A DNA stretch of 64,000 bases from Nocardioides sp. QY071 (GTDB taxonomy: Bacteria > Actinomycetota > Actinomycetes > Propionibacteriales > Nocardioidaceae): the NCBI RefSeq assembly GCF_029961765.1, contig NZ_CP124681.1:1798001-1862000 (forward strand), given 5' to 3'. Numbering within the stretch: position 1 is the stretch's first letter; each line of letters opens with the position of its first letter. The notes beneath the pieces were generated by a model. It was given only the letters and a program-made list of their open reading frames with translations, did no database searches and was not told the DNA's origin. Both the position numbers and the translations under genes were made by a program. Shown piece after piece: positions 1 to 7,888 of this stretch.

Positions 1-18
1 TGCGCTGACCCGGCCGGG

Positions 19-1185
19 TCAGACGAGCGTGTCCTCCACGTCGAGCCCGAAGGCGTGGCGTCCGTACATCGTGAGCGCGCGCTCCACGTCGTTCGCGACG
101 TGGACCCCGCCGGCGTGGGTGTCGCGCCAGGCCCGCTCGATCGGGTTGCCGCGGCGCAGTGAGGAGCCGCCCGCGGTCTTGAAGAGTGCGTCGACCGCAG
201 CAAGCGCGCGCTCGGTCGAGGTGACCTGGTCGCGGCGGGCCCGGAACCGCCAGTCCATCGGGATCTCCTCGCCCCGCACCGCGCACGCGTAGATGTCGCG
301 GACGCTGCGCTCGGTCTGCAGGATCGCGGCGTCGATGTCCGAGGCGGCGCGCGCGACGGTGACGTGCGCGTGCGGGTCCTCGGCGAACCGGCCGCCGCCC
401 AGGCTCAGCCGCACCCGGTCGCGCATCGTGCCCAGGTAGCGCTCGTGGGCGCCGGCGGCGATGCCGATCACCGGCGCGGTGATCGCCATCGGGAAGACGG
501 TGCCGAACGGCATCGCGTAGAGCGGGCCGGTGTTGACGGCGCGCCCGGGTGCCTGCAGCTGGTGCTGCTCGTAGTTGCGCAACGCCCGGTGCTCGGGCAC
601 GAACGTGTCGTCCACGACGATGTCGTTGCTGCCCGAGCCGCGCAGGCCCATCGCGTCCCACACGTCGATGATCGTGTAGTCCGCGCGCGGCAGAAGCATG
701 GTCATGAAGTCCTGGGGCCGGCCCTCCGCGTCGACCAGCAGGCCGCCGAGCGTGGCCCACGCCGCGTGGTCACAGCCCGACGAGAAGCTCCACCGTCCGC
801 TCAGCCGGAACCCGCCCTTGACCCGGGTGATCGTCCCGACGGGGGCGTACGACGACGCGACCAGCGTGTCGGGATCGGCGCCCCACACCTCCTGCTGGGC
901 CGCGTCCGGGTACTGCGCGACCTGCCACGGGTGGCAGCCGACGACCCCGGCGACCCAGCCGGTCGAGCCGCACGCCCCGGCGATCGCCCGCACGACCTCG
1001 TAGAACTCGAGCGGGTCGCCCTCGCGGCCGCCGTACCGGCTCGGCTGGAGCATGCGGAACACGCCCGCTCCGACGAGCTCGGCCATGGTCTCGTCCGGGA
1101 TCCGGCGCGCGTCCTCAGCGGCGGGCGCCCGCTCGGCGATCCCGGGGAGGAGCTCTTCGACGGCGATGAGGACCTCGTTGCTCAC
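19..1185 (-). CDS. HsaA-like flavin-dependent monooxygenase (acyl-CoA dehydrogenase fold)
   Basis: The 388-residue product has the acyl-CoA dehydrogenase fold but the signature of the HsaA group: CGSTGWV near residue 72, SSYAP, SSGCDHA.W, GLRGSGSN, ARRDQV, WRD.HAG and an aspartate/leucine-rich C-terminus ending DTLV. HsaA hydroxylates 3-HSA in ring A of the steroid nucleus using FMNH2 from the reductase HsaB; the length matches (about 390). Start is GTG at 1185. A TAGCAT box lies 6 nt upstream, which suggests a leaderless transcript. It is divergent from the SnoaL-like gene. The partner hsaB/hsaC/hsaD genes are not next to it inside the window and may lie beyond its left edge. The exact substrate is inferred; a phenol- or indole-type hydroxylase of the same family is the alternative. 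Confidence 0.8.
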   Translation of the reverse strand: MSNEVLIAVEELLPGIAERAPAAEDARRIPDETMAELVGAGVFRMLQPSRYGGREGDPLEFYEVVRAIAGACGSTGWVAGVVGCHPWQVAQYPDAAQQEVWGADPDTLVASSYAPVGTITRVKGGFRLSGRWSFSSGCDHAAWATLGGLLVDAEGRPQDFMTMLLPRADYTIIDVWDAMGLRGSGSNDIVVDDTFVPEHRALRNYEQHQLQAPGRAVNTGPLYAMPFGTVFPMAITAPVIGIAAGAHERYLGTMRDRVRLSLGGGRFAEDPHAHVTVARAASDIDAAILQTERSVRDIYACAVRGEEIPMDWRFRARRDQVTSTERALAAVDALFKTAGGSSLRRGNPIERAWRDTHAGGVHVANDVERALTMYGRHAFGLDVEDTLV

Positions 1186-1191
1186 GTCCGG

Positions 1192-1197
1192 ATGCTA
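1192..1197 (-). promoter_or_regulatory. -10 box of a leaderless promoter for the HsaA-like gene
   Basis: On the minus strand this reads TAGCAT and ends 6 nt before the GTG start at 1185, the spacing at which the start codon is also the first transcribed base. The same arrangement recurs before many genes in the window. No good -35 is visible. Confidence 0.45.
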
Positions 1198-1285
1198 CTG
1201 CCGGCCGGGGCCGCCGCGACCCGGTCGCTCCCGGCCAGCAGGAGGCTGCTTCCCGTGACCGGTGCGACTCCGTCAGAGTGCTGGC

Positions 1286-1786
1286 ATGACCGCCCCAGGA
1301 ACGCTCGCCGACCGCGTCGCCCGGCTCGAGGCCGTCGCGGAGATCAAGGCCCTCAAGCACCGCTACCTGCGCGCCTGCGACGCCAAGGATCCCGCCGGGT
1401 TCCGCGCCGCGTTCGTCGCCGAGGGCGCCGTGCTCGACTATGGCGAGCGGATCGGCCGGTTCGAGGGCGCCGACGCCCTGGTCGGGGTGTTCGAGGGCAT
1501 CGCGCTGCGCAAGGTCGAGGGCCGCTACGTCGTCCTCGACATGCACCACGCCCTGCACGCCGACATCGACGTGCTCGGCGCCACCGAGGCGACGGGCCGC
1601 TGGACGCTGCGCTTCCGGCAGGTCGACCTGGTCGCGCAGGTGGAGCGGGTCAGCGCCATCGAGTACGACGACGGCTATGCCCTCGAGGAGGGCGAGTGGC
1701 GCATCGCCCGCTCCGCCGTCACCACTCTGTGGACCCTCGAGCAGCCGCTCGCCGACGGCTTCACGGTGAGCGGGTCGCTGCGGTGA
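1286..1786 (+). CDS. SnoaL/NTF2-fold protein
   Basis: The 166-residue product has the look of a SnoaL-like (nuclear transport factor 2 fold) protein: an N-terminal helix (LADRVARLEAVAEIKALKHRYLR), a YLRACDAKD turn, then beta strands ending in DGYALEEGEWRIARS. Such proteins include ketosteroid isomerases and polyketide cyclases, but many are unassigned. ATG at 1286 is preferred to an ATG-less upstream extension because CAGAGT sits 6 nt before it (leaderless pattern). The gene overlaps the next SDR by 4 nt (GTGA), so they are co-translated. A steroid-modifying role is suggested only by the neighbours. Confidence 0.75.
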   Translation: MTAPGTLADRVARLEAVAEIKALKHRYLRACDAKDPAGFRAAFVAEGAVLDYGERIGRFEGADALVGVFEGIALRKVEGRYVVLDMHHALHADIDVLGATEATGRWTLRFRQVDLVAQVERVSAIEYDDGYALEEGEWRIARSAVTTLWTLEQPLADGFTVSGSLR

Positions 1787-2589
1787 GCGGCGAGCGGGTC
1801 GCCCTCGTCACCGGTGGCAGCAAGGGGGTCGGGCAGGGCATCGCGGTCGGCCTCGCCGAGGCCGGCTGGACGGTCGTGGTGTCCGGGCGCGACGAGTCCC
1901 GGCTGGCCGCGACCGTGGCCCGGGTCGACGCTGCCGGCGGACACGGCAGCGCCCGCACGTGCCACCACGAGGACGACGCCGAGGTCGCCGCGCTGGTCCG
2001 CGGCGTCGCCGAGGAGCACGGCCGGCTGGACCTGCTCGTCAACAACGTCTGGGCCGGGCCGCGGATGAACCACCTGCGCCCCGAGCGGTTCTGGGAGCGG
2101 CCGTTGTCGGACTGGGACAGCCTGGTCGGGATCGGCCTGCGCGCCCATTTCGTCGCGACCCACGCCGCCGCGCCGATCCTCGTCGCGCAGGGGAGCGGCC
2201 TGGTCGTCAACGTCTCCTCTGTCGGCGCCCGCGCCTACCTCCACTCCACGCTGTACGGCGTCGGGAAGGCCGGCCTCGACAAGATGACCCAGGACCTCGC
2301 GCTCGAGCTCGGCGCCGACGGCGTCACGGTGCTCTCGCTGTGGCCCGGCCTGGTCCGCACCGAGCAGCTGCTCGCCAGCGGCCTGGAGTCCATCGCCGGC
2401 GTACCCGTCTCCGACGCCGAGACGCCTGAGCTGCAGGGCCGCGTGGTCGCCGCACTGGCCGCCGATCCCGCCGTCCACGGGCGGACCGGAACGGTGGTCG
2501 TCACCGCCGAGGCCGCCGCGGAGTACGGCATCGCCGAGCCGGACGGGGGAGTGCCGGTCTCGCCGCGGGTGATGTTCGGGCTCGCCTAG
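1783..2589 (+). CDS. Short-chain dehydrogenase/reductase
   Basis: A classical SDR of 268 residues that oxidises or reduces a hydroxyl/keto group with NAD(P). It has the glycine-rich TGGSKGVGQG cofactor loop near residue 10, NNVWA in place of the usual NNAG, a catalytic serine in NVSSVG and YGVGK as the active-site YxxxK. It starts with GTG inside the stop region of the SnoaL-like gene (4-nt overlap). Its TAG stop interlocks with the TAG stop of the convergent TetR gene through one CTAG palindrome (2586-2589), leaving no room for a terminator. Substrate unknown; a hydroxysteroid or hydroxyacyl substrate fits the context. Confidence 0.85.
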   Translation: MSGERVALVTGGSKGVGQGIAVGLAEAGWTVVVSGRDESRLAATVARVDAAGGHGSARTCHHEDDAEVAALVRGVAEEHGRLDLLVNNVWAGPRMNHLRPERFWERPLSDWDSLVGIGLRAHFVATHAAAPILVAQGSGLVVNVSSVGARAYLHSTLYGVGKAGLDKMTQDLALELGADGVTVLSLWPGLVRTEQLLASGLESIAGVPVSDAETPELQGRVVAALAADPAVHGRTGTVVVTAEAAAEYGIAEPDGGVPVSPRVMFGLA

Positions 2590-3170
2590 GAGCCGGCCCG
2601 GAAGCCGCCGAGGAACATCGACGCCATCAGGTCGGCGAACTCCTCGGTCGACCACGACGCCCGGTTCGGCCAGTGCATGGTGGCCCACAGGGTGTCGCGC
2701 AGGGAGCGGTAGAACACGTCGCCCGGTACCTCGGCACGGAAGTCGCCGGCGGCGATCCCGGCGTCGATCGCCGTGCGCCAGTGGCGGCGTACGGCGCGGG
2801 ACTTGGTGTCGATCGCGTCCAGCAGGCCGTGCTGGCGCAGGTAGGCGCGGTCGCGCTGGTAGATCCGGGTCGCGTGCGGGTGGCTGTCGATGCACTCCAG
2901 CGTCGCGCGGACCAACCCGCGCACGGTCTCCTCCGGGGAGGTGGACGCGGCCGCGACGGCCGAGAAGGCGCGTTCGATCTGGTCCATGAAGTCGGCGAGC
3001 ACCTCGCGCACGATCTCGTCCTTCGACGAGAAGTGGTGGTACAGGCTGCCGGAGAGCACGCCGGCCGACTCGCCGATCTCGCGGACCGTCGTCGCGCCGA
3101 TGCCGCGCTCGGCGAACATCGCCGCCGCGACCTCCATGATCTCGGTACGCCGGCCGGTGATCGTGCGCAT
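2586..3170 (-). CDS. TetR-family repressor, KstR2-like
   Basis: The 194-residue protein has an N-terminal TetR helix-turn-helix (residues about 8-55: FAERGIGATTVREIGE, then AGVLSGSLYHHFSSKDEIV). This recognition helix and the following block closely resemble KstR2, the repressor of late steroid-ring catabolism in actinobacteria, whose ligand is a CoA thioester. The start is ATG at 3170 behind a good AGGAG ribosome site. It is divergent from the igr-like operon, and the intergenic region carries a perfect KstR2-type palindrome at 3318-3331. It therefore probably represses that operon, and perhaps itself, until a steroid-derived acyl-CoA accumulates. Family call is firm; the KstR2 equivalence is inferred from HTH similarity plus operator. 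Confidence 0.85.
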   Translation of the reverse strand: MRTITGRRTEIMEVAAAMFAERGIGATTVREIGESAGVLSGSLYHHFSSKDEIVREVLADFMDQIERAFSAVAAASTSPEETVRGLVRATLECIDSHPHATRIYQRDRAYLRQHGLLDAIDTKSRAVRRHWRTAIDAGIAAGDFRAEVPGDVFYRSLRDTLWATMHWPNRASWSTEEFADLMASMFLGGFRAGS

Positions 3171-3317
3171 GGGGCTCCTCCTGGTCGGTCGTCCCGGATT
3201 CTCTCCGGTCGGCCGGAGCGCGGGGGAGACGTGCCCGCTCAGCGGGAGTGCCGTTCGCGCGAGAGGGCCCGGGACGGACATGGTGACCGAGCGAAGGGGC
3301 CGGTGCCACGGCCAATA

Positions 3318-3331
3318 ACCAAGCGCTTGCT
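3318..3331. promoter_or_regulatory. KstR2-type operator palindrome
   Basis: The 14 bases ACCAAGCGCTTGCT fit every fixed position of AnCAAGnnCTTGnT, the motif published for mycobacterial KstR2. The site lies 32 nt before the MaoC start and about 150 nt before the divergent TetR start, where a bound repressor would block the operon promoter. I found no second match in the other intergenic regions I read. Confidence 0.75.
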
Positions 3332-3362
3332 CAAGAAGGCGCGATCTGGCGAAGGACGGTCG

Positions 3363-3929
3363 ATGGAGGAGCTCGAGTCCCGGTTCGGGGAGTTCGTCGG
3401 CGAGGTGGCCGAGCCGCCCCGCGTGGCGCGGTACGCCGTCAACGAGGCGATGATCCGCAACTGGGTCGAGGCCCACGACGACCACAACCCGGTGTACGTC
3501 GACCCCGAGGCGGCACGCGCCACCGGCCGTGACGACGTGATCTGCCCGCCGGCCATGGTCACCACCTGGGTGATGCAGGGCTACCGCCGCTGGCGGCAGG
3601 TCCAGGCACTGCGCGCCGAGGGCGTCCAGGAGGACCACGCCTACTCGCGGCTGCTGGCACTGCTCGACGAGCACGGCTTCACCTCGGTGGTCGCGACCGC
3701 GCAGGAGCAGGAGTACGTCCGCGAGCTCACGCCCGGCACCCGGGTCACCTGCCACTTCACGATCGAGGACATCTCCCCGATCAAGCGGACCGGCCTCGGC
3801 AACGGCTGCTTCATCACGCTGCGCAAGCGGTACGTCGACCAGGCGGGCGAGCTGCTCGTCGACGAGAGGTTCGTGATCCTCCGCTTCGACCCCACCACCA
3901 AGGACGCACCCAAGGAGCCCGCGGCATGA
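3363..3929 (+). CDS. MaoC-like hotdog protein, matches N-terminal half of ChsH2
   Basis: The 188-residue protein has a MaoC-type hydratase fold with the hydratase-2-like stretch EAHDDHNPVYVD (residues about 39-50; a tyrosine replaces the usual histidine of DxNPxH). In mycobacteria ChsH2 joins such a domain to a C-terminal DUF35 domain and pairs with ChsH1 to hydrate the steroid C3 side-chain enoyl-CoA. Here the DUF35 part is a separate gene that overlaps this one by 4 nt (ATGA). This gene is the first of the long operon; GAAGGAC precedes the ATG. It ends with a lysine/proline-rich linker-like tail, as expected if it came from, or gave rise to, the fused form. Confidence 0.8.
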   Translation: MEELESRFGEFVGEVAEPPRVARYAVNEAMIRNWVEAHDDHNPVYVDPEAARATGRDDVICPPAMVTTWVMQGYRRWRQVQALRAEGVQEDHAYSRLLALLDEHGFTSVVATAQEQEYVRELTPGTRVTCHFTIEDISPIKRTGLGNGCFITLRKRYVDQAGELLVDERFVILRFDPTTKDAPKEPAA

Positions 3930-4366
3930 GCGACGCCACCCCGGAGCGACGGACCGCCGTCCCCGGCCTGACGGTCACCCAGGACAACGAGTTCTTCTTC
4001 ACCGCCGCCCGCGAGGGCCGGCTGGAGATCCAGCGCTGCACCGACTGCAAGACGCTGCGTCACCCTCCCGGCCCGGCCTGCCCCTCGTGCCGCTCGTTCG
4101 AGTGGGACACGGTCGAGTCGACCCGGCGAGCCACGCTGCACAGCTGGACGGTCGTCCACCACCCGCAGGACCCCGCGTTCACCTACCCGCTCGCGGTCGG
4201 CCTGGTCGACCTCGAGGAGGGCACCCGGCTGGTTGCCGACATCAGCGGCGTGGACCACGCCGACCTGCGCCGCGGCCTCGAGCTCGAGGTCGGCTTCGCC
4301 GAGCACGCGCACGGCGAGGTGCTGCCGCAGCTGCGTCCGGCCGCCACGACGGGAGGTGCCGAGTGA
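3926..4366 (+). CDS. DUF35 Zn-ribbon/OB-fold protein, matches C-terminal half of ChsH2
   Basis: The 146-residue protein has a rubredoxin-like zinc ribbon (C38-x2-C41 and C52-x2-C55) followed by an OB-fold (about residues 65-130), the DUF35 arrangement. In the steroid side-chain system the DUF35 domain of ChsH2 binds the aldolase Ltp2 and is required for its activity, channelling the hydrated acyl-CoA. Its position directly between the two MaoC genes and the Ltp2-like gene supports that role as a stand-alone adaptor. It starts at ATG 3926 overlapping the previous stop and ends overlapping the next GTG start, so synthesis is translationally coupled. Confidence 0.85.
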   Translation: MSDATPERRTAVPGLTVTQDNEFFFTAAREGRLEIQRCTDCKTLRHPPGPACPSCRSFEWDTVESTRRATLHSWTVVHHPQDPAFTYPLAVGLVDLEEGTRLVADISGVDHADLRRGLELEVGFAEHAHGEVLPQLRPAATTGGAE

Positions 4367-4767
4367 CCGCGCCGAAGCCCGGCGACGTCCTGCCCGAGCT
4401 CGCGCTCCCGCTCGACCGGACGACCATCGTCGCGACCGCGATCGCCAGCCAGGACTTCGAGGACGTGCACCACGACCCCGCCAAGGCCAACGACCGCGGC
4501 ACCCCCGACATCTTCATGTCGATCAACTCCACCAACGGCTTCCTCGACCGCTACGTGACCGACCTGTTCGGCCCGGCGACCCGGATCCGCAAGGTGGCGC
4601 TGCGCCTCGGCGTACCGAACTTCCCCGGCGACACCATGACGTTCTCCGGAGAGGTCGCCGAGGTCACCGAGGCCGCCGTGACGCTGAAGGTCGCCGGCCG
4701 CAACGCCCGCGGCGCGCACGTCACCGCCACCGTCACCCTCGACCAGCCCATCGGAGGCATCCAGTGA
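4363..4767 (+). CDS. MaoC-like hydratase subunit, ChsH1-like
   Basis: A 134-residue single hotdog protein with the MaoC hydratase motif region SQDFEDVHHDPAKAN (residues about 28-42) and a C-terminal strand pair VTLKVAGRNARGAHVTATV. Size and place match ChsH1 (about 127 residues), which forms a heterotetramer with ChsH2 and hydrates 3-oxo-4,17-pregnadiene-20-carboxyl-CoA. Start is GTG 4363, overlapping the DUF35 stop by 4 nt; its own stop overlaps the Ltp2-like start by 4 nt. The unbroken overlaps from 3,926 to 5,945 suggest fixed stoichiometry of one complex. Confidence 0.8.
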   Translation: MTAPKPGDVLPELALPLDRTTIVATAIASQDFEDVHHDPAKANDRGTPDIFMSINSTNGFLDRYVTDLFGPATRIRKVALRLGVPNFPGDTMTFSGEVAEVTEAAVTLKVAGRNARGAHVTATVTLDQPIGGIQ

Positions 4768-5945
4768 GCACGACCTTCTCCGGCGGCGCCGCGATCGCCG
4801 GCATCGGTGCGACCGAGTTCTCCAAGAACTCCGGGCGCAGCGAGTGGCAGCTGGCCTGCGAGGCCGTGCTCGCCGCCCTCGACGACGCGCAGGTCGGCGT
4901 CGAGGAGGTCGACGGGTTCGCGCTCTTCACCATGGAGACCAACCCGGAGATCGCGGTCGCCCGCGCGCTCGGCATCCCGGAGCTGACGTTCTTCAGCCGG
5001 ATCCCGCACGGCGGCGGCGGTGCCTGCGCGCCGGTGCAGCAGGCCGCGCTGGCGGTGACGTCCGGCGTCGCCGACGTGGTCGTCGTCTACCGCGCGTTCA
5101 ACGAGCGCTCCGGGCACCGCTTCGGCCAGGGCCCGCCGCCGTTCGCCTACAACCAGAACACCGACCAGGAGTACCGCAACTGGATCAACCCCTACGGCCT
5201 GCTCACGCCGGCCCAGCAGGAGGCGTTCCTGGCTCGGCTCTACATGGAGAGGTACGGCGCCACCAGCGCCGACTTCGGCCAGATCTCGGTGCTCTCGCGC
5301 AAGCACGCGGCCACCAACCCGAAGGCCTGGTTCTTCGAGCGCCCGATCACGATCGAGGAGCACCAGGCCTCGCGGATGATCGCCGACCCGCTGCGCCTGC
5401 TCGACTGCTGCCAGGAGAGCGACGGGGGTCAGGCCCTGGTGATCGTCAGCACCGAGCGGGCGCGCGACCTGCCGCACCCACCGGCCGTGATCACCGGCGC
5501 CGCGCAGGGCGTGGGCCCGCAGCAGATCTCGATGAGCAGCTACTACCGCGACGACATCGAGGCGATGCCCGAGGTCGAGCTGGTCGCCCAGCAGCTGTGG
5601 CGCCAGGCCGGGATCGGTCCCGACGACATCGACGCCGCGATCCTGTACGACGCCTTCACGCCGATGGTGCTGCTGCAGCTCGAGGAGTACGGCTTCTGCG
5701 GCCGCGGCGAGGCCCGGCACTTCATCGCCGACGGCAACCTCGAGCTCGACGGCCGCCTGCCGATCAACACCAACGGCGGCCAGCTCGGCGAGGGCTACAT
5801 CCACGGCGTCAACGGCATCGCCGAGGGCGTGCGCCTGGTCCGTGGCACGTCGGTCAACCAGCCCGGCAAGACGCTCGACAACGTGCTGGTCACCGGCGGA
5901 TCGCCCGTCCCGCACTCGGCGCTCGTCCTCGCCGCGGACCGATGA
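4764..5945 (+). CDS. Thiolase-fold lipid-transfer/retro-aldolase, Ltp2-like
   Basis: The 393-residue protein has the thiolase fold of the SCP-x/Ltp group: AIAGIGATEFSKNSGR at the N-terminus, GGGGACAPVQQAAL where thiolases carry the nucleophile region, CCQESDGGQAL, AILYDAFTP and INTNGGQLGEGYIHG near the C-terminus instead of a GGxxxxGHP histidine motif. Ltp2 cleaves the hydrated C3 side-chain CoA ester by a retro-aldol reaction to release propionyl-CoA and a 17-ketosteroid. Length equals Ltp2 (about 386). It overlaps the ChsH1-like gene (GTGA) and the next SDR (ATGA). Strongest single marker for steroid-type side-chain removal here; the actual steroid or terpenoid substrate is not shown by sequence. 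Confidence 0.85.
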   Translation: MSTTFSGGAAIAGIGATEFSKNSGRSEWQLACEAVLAALDDAQVGVEEVDGFALFTMETNPEIAVARALGIPELTFFSRIPHGGGGACAPVQQAALAVTSGVADVVVVYRAFNERSGHRFGQGPPPFAYNQNTDQEYRNWINPYGLLTPAQQEAFLARLYMERYGATSADFGQISVLSRKHAATNPKAWFFERPITIEEHQASRMIADPLRLLDCCQESDGGQALVIVSTERARDLPHPPAVITGAAQGVGPQQISMSSYYRDDIEAMPEVELVAQQLWRQAGIGPDDIDAAILYDAFTPMVLLQLEEYGFCGRGEARHFIADGNLELDGRLPINTNGGQLGEGYIHGVNGIAEGVRLVRGTSVNQPGKTLDNVLVTGGSPVPHSALVLAADR

Positions 5946-6763
5946 GCAGGCGGTTCGCGGGCCGCCGCGCCCTGGTGACCGGCGCCAGCCGGGGCATCGG
6001 CGCCGGCGTCGCCGAGCGGCTGGCCGCCGAGGGCGCCGACGTCGTCCTCGTCGCCCGCACCGCCGAGCCCGGCGGCAGCCGCCTCGCCGGCAGCCTGGCA
6101 GAGACGGTGGCACGACTGGCGGCGTACGGCACCCGGGTGGCGTCGTACGTCGCCGACCTGGCCGACGAGGACAGCCGGGCCGGGATCGTGCCGGCCGCCG
6201 AGGAGCTGCTCGGCGGCACCGTCGAGATCCTGGTCAACAACGCCGCGGCGGCGATCTACCAGCCGCTGGCGGACTTCCCGCTGCGCCGTCGCCGGCTGAG
6301 CTTCGAGGTCAACGTGCACGCGCCGCTCGACCTGGTCCAGGCCGTCCTCCCGGGCATGCGGGCCGCGGGGGAGGGCTGGATCGTCAACCTCTCCAGCGCC
6401 TCGGCCCGTCACTTCGACGGCCCGCCGTTCGAGCTGGTGGAGCCCGGCGCGGACCTCGCGGTGTACGCCGCCTCGAAGGCCGCACTCAACCGGATCACCA
6501 ACGGGCTCGGCGCCGAGCTCCACGGCACCGGCATCCGGGTCAACACCGTGCAGCCGCGGGCCGCCGTCCTCAGCGAGGGCGCGTCGCTGCTCGTCGGCGA
6601 CACCATCCGCCCCGACCAGGTCGAGTCGCTGGCGGAGATGGCCGAGGCCGTCCTCGCCCTGTGCGACTGCCCGGCCGACGTCACCGGCCGCACCACCGTG
6701 AGCCTGGATCTGATCCGGAACTGGGGCCTCACCGTCCACCCCCTCGAAGGAGCATCCGCATGA
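5942..6763 (+). CDS. Short-chain dehydrogenase/reductase
   Basis: A 273-residue SDR with TGASRGIGAG (residue about 13) for cofactor binding, NNAAA as the NNAG equivalent, NLSSAS for the catalytic serine and YAASK as YxxxK. A 17-residue insert after the serine (RHFDGPPFELVEPGADL) lies where substrate specificity is usually set. It sits between the Ltp2-like aldolase and a thiolase, so it most likely oxidises a 3-hydroxyacyl-CoA or a ring hydroxyl in the same pathway. Starts ATG 5942 and stops within the next ATG (4-nt overlaps on both sides). Confidence 0.85.
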   Translation: MSRRFAGRRALVTGASRGIGAGVAERLAAEGADVVLVARTAEPGGSRLAGSLAETVARLAAYGTRVASYVADLADEDSRAGIVPAAEELLGGTVEILVNNAAAAIYQPLADFPLRRRRLSFEVNVHAPLDLVQAVLPGMRAAGEGWIVNLSSASARHFDGPPFELVEPGADLAVYAASKAALNRITNGLGAELHGTGIRVNTVQPRAAVLSEGASLLVGDTIRPDQVESLAEMAEAVLALCDCPADVTGRTTVSLDLIRNWGLTVHPLEGASA

Positions 6764-7887
6764 GCCCCGTCATCGTCGACGCCGCGCGCACGCCGTTCGG
6801 CAAGAGCGACGGCTGGCTCTCCGGCGTGCACGCCGCGGAGCTGCTCGGTCACGCCCAGCGCGGCGTCCTCGACCGCGCCGGCATCGACCCCGCGCTCGTC
6901 GAGCAGGCCATCGGCGGCTGCGTGACGCCGATCGGGGAGCAGTTCGGCAACATCACCCGCACCTCCTGGGTGCACGCGGGGCTGCCCACCGCGACGGGTA
7001 CGACGACCATCGACGCCCAGTGCGGGACGGCCGCACAGGCGGTCAACCTGCTCGCCGGCCAGATCGCGATCGGCTCGCTCGAGGTCGGCATGGCGTGCGG
7101 CGTCGAGCTGATGTCGCGGGTCCCGCTGACCTACAAGGTCGGCACCGGTCTCGGGACGCCGCGCCCGGAGAGCTGGTCGGTCGACAACCCGGACCAGTAC
7201 ACGGCGGCCGACCGGATCGCCGCACGCCGCGGCTTCGGCCGCGCGGACCTGGACGCCTTCGGCCTGCGCTCCCAGCAGCGCGCCGCGGCGGCGTGGGACG
7301 CCGGTGTCTTCGACGGCCAGGTGATCCCGGTCGCCACGCCCGACCACGGCACGGTGACCCGTGACCAGGGACTGCGCGAGTCCTCGATGGACGCACTGGC
7401 GAGGCTGAAGCCGGTCAAGGACGGCGGCCTGCACACCGCCGGCTCGTCCTCGCAGGTCTCCGACGGCGCCAGCGCGGCACTCCTCATGTCGGCCGGCAGG
7501 GCCGCGGAGCTCGGCCTGAGGCCGCGGGCGCGGCTGCTCAACCAGTGCGTGATGGGCGGCGACCTGGAGTACATGCTCGACGCCCCGGTCGAGGCCGCCA
7601 CGAAGGTGCTCGCCCGCGCGGGCATGAGCATCGGCGACGTCGACGTGTTCGAGGTCAACGAGGCGTTCGCGTCGGTGCCGATGTCCTTCGCGCGGGTCCA
7701 CGGCGTCGACGAGGACCGCCTCAACCCCAACGGCGGGGCCATCGCCCTCGGCCACCCCGCGGGCGCCACCGGCATCCGGCTGATCGCGACCGCCCTCGCC
7801 GAGCTCGAGCGCCGCGACGGCCAGGTCGCCATGGTCGCGATCTGCGCGTCCGCCGCCACCACCTGCCTCCTGATCGAACGGCTCTGA
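6760..7887 (+). CDS. Thiolase (acetyl-CoA acyltransferase), FadA5/FadA6-like, unusual C-terminal motif
   Basis: The 375-residue thiolase carries the nucleophile C88 in IDAQCGT, the VNEAFA block and H332 in GAIALGHPAG. The C-terminal proton-relay cysteine C362 is present, but the usual glycine run after it (CxGGG) is replaced by CASAATTC. Thiolases of this group release acetyl-CoA or propionyl-CoA from 3-ketoacyl-CoA side chains. The second thiolase of the operon (12526-13662) keeps CAGGA, so the two paralogues probably handle different substrates. ATG at 6760 overlaps the SDR stop by 4 nt. Family is firm; whether the altered loop lowers activity is open. Confidence 0.85.
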   Translation: MSPVIVDAARTPFGKSDGWLSGVHAAELLGHAQRGVLDRAGIDPALVEQAIGGCVTPIGEQFGNITRTSWVHAGLPTATGTTTIDAQCGTAAQAVNLLAGQIAIGSLEVGMACGVELMSRVPLTYKVGTGLGTPRPESWSVDNPDQYTAADRIAARRGFGRADLDAFGLRSQQRAAAAWDAGVFDGQVIPVATPDHGTVTRDQGLRESSMDALARLKPVKDGGLHTAGSSSQVSDGASAALLMSAGRAAELGLRPRARLLNQCVMGGDLEYMLDAPVEAATKVLARAGMSIGDVDVFEVNEAFASVPMSFARVHGVDEDRLNPNGGAIALGHPAGATGIRLIATALAELERRDGQVAMVAICASAATTCLLIERL

Positions 7888-7888
7888 C

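Noticed and set aside
364..2589. An open frame of 741 codons running antisense across the HsaA-like gene into the SDR
   Set aside because: Its first part has arginine/proline-rich composition typical of a GC-rich antisense frame. Only the part from 1783 encodes a protein with SDR motifs.
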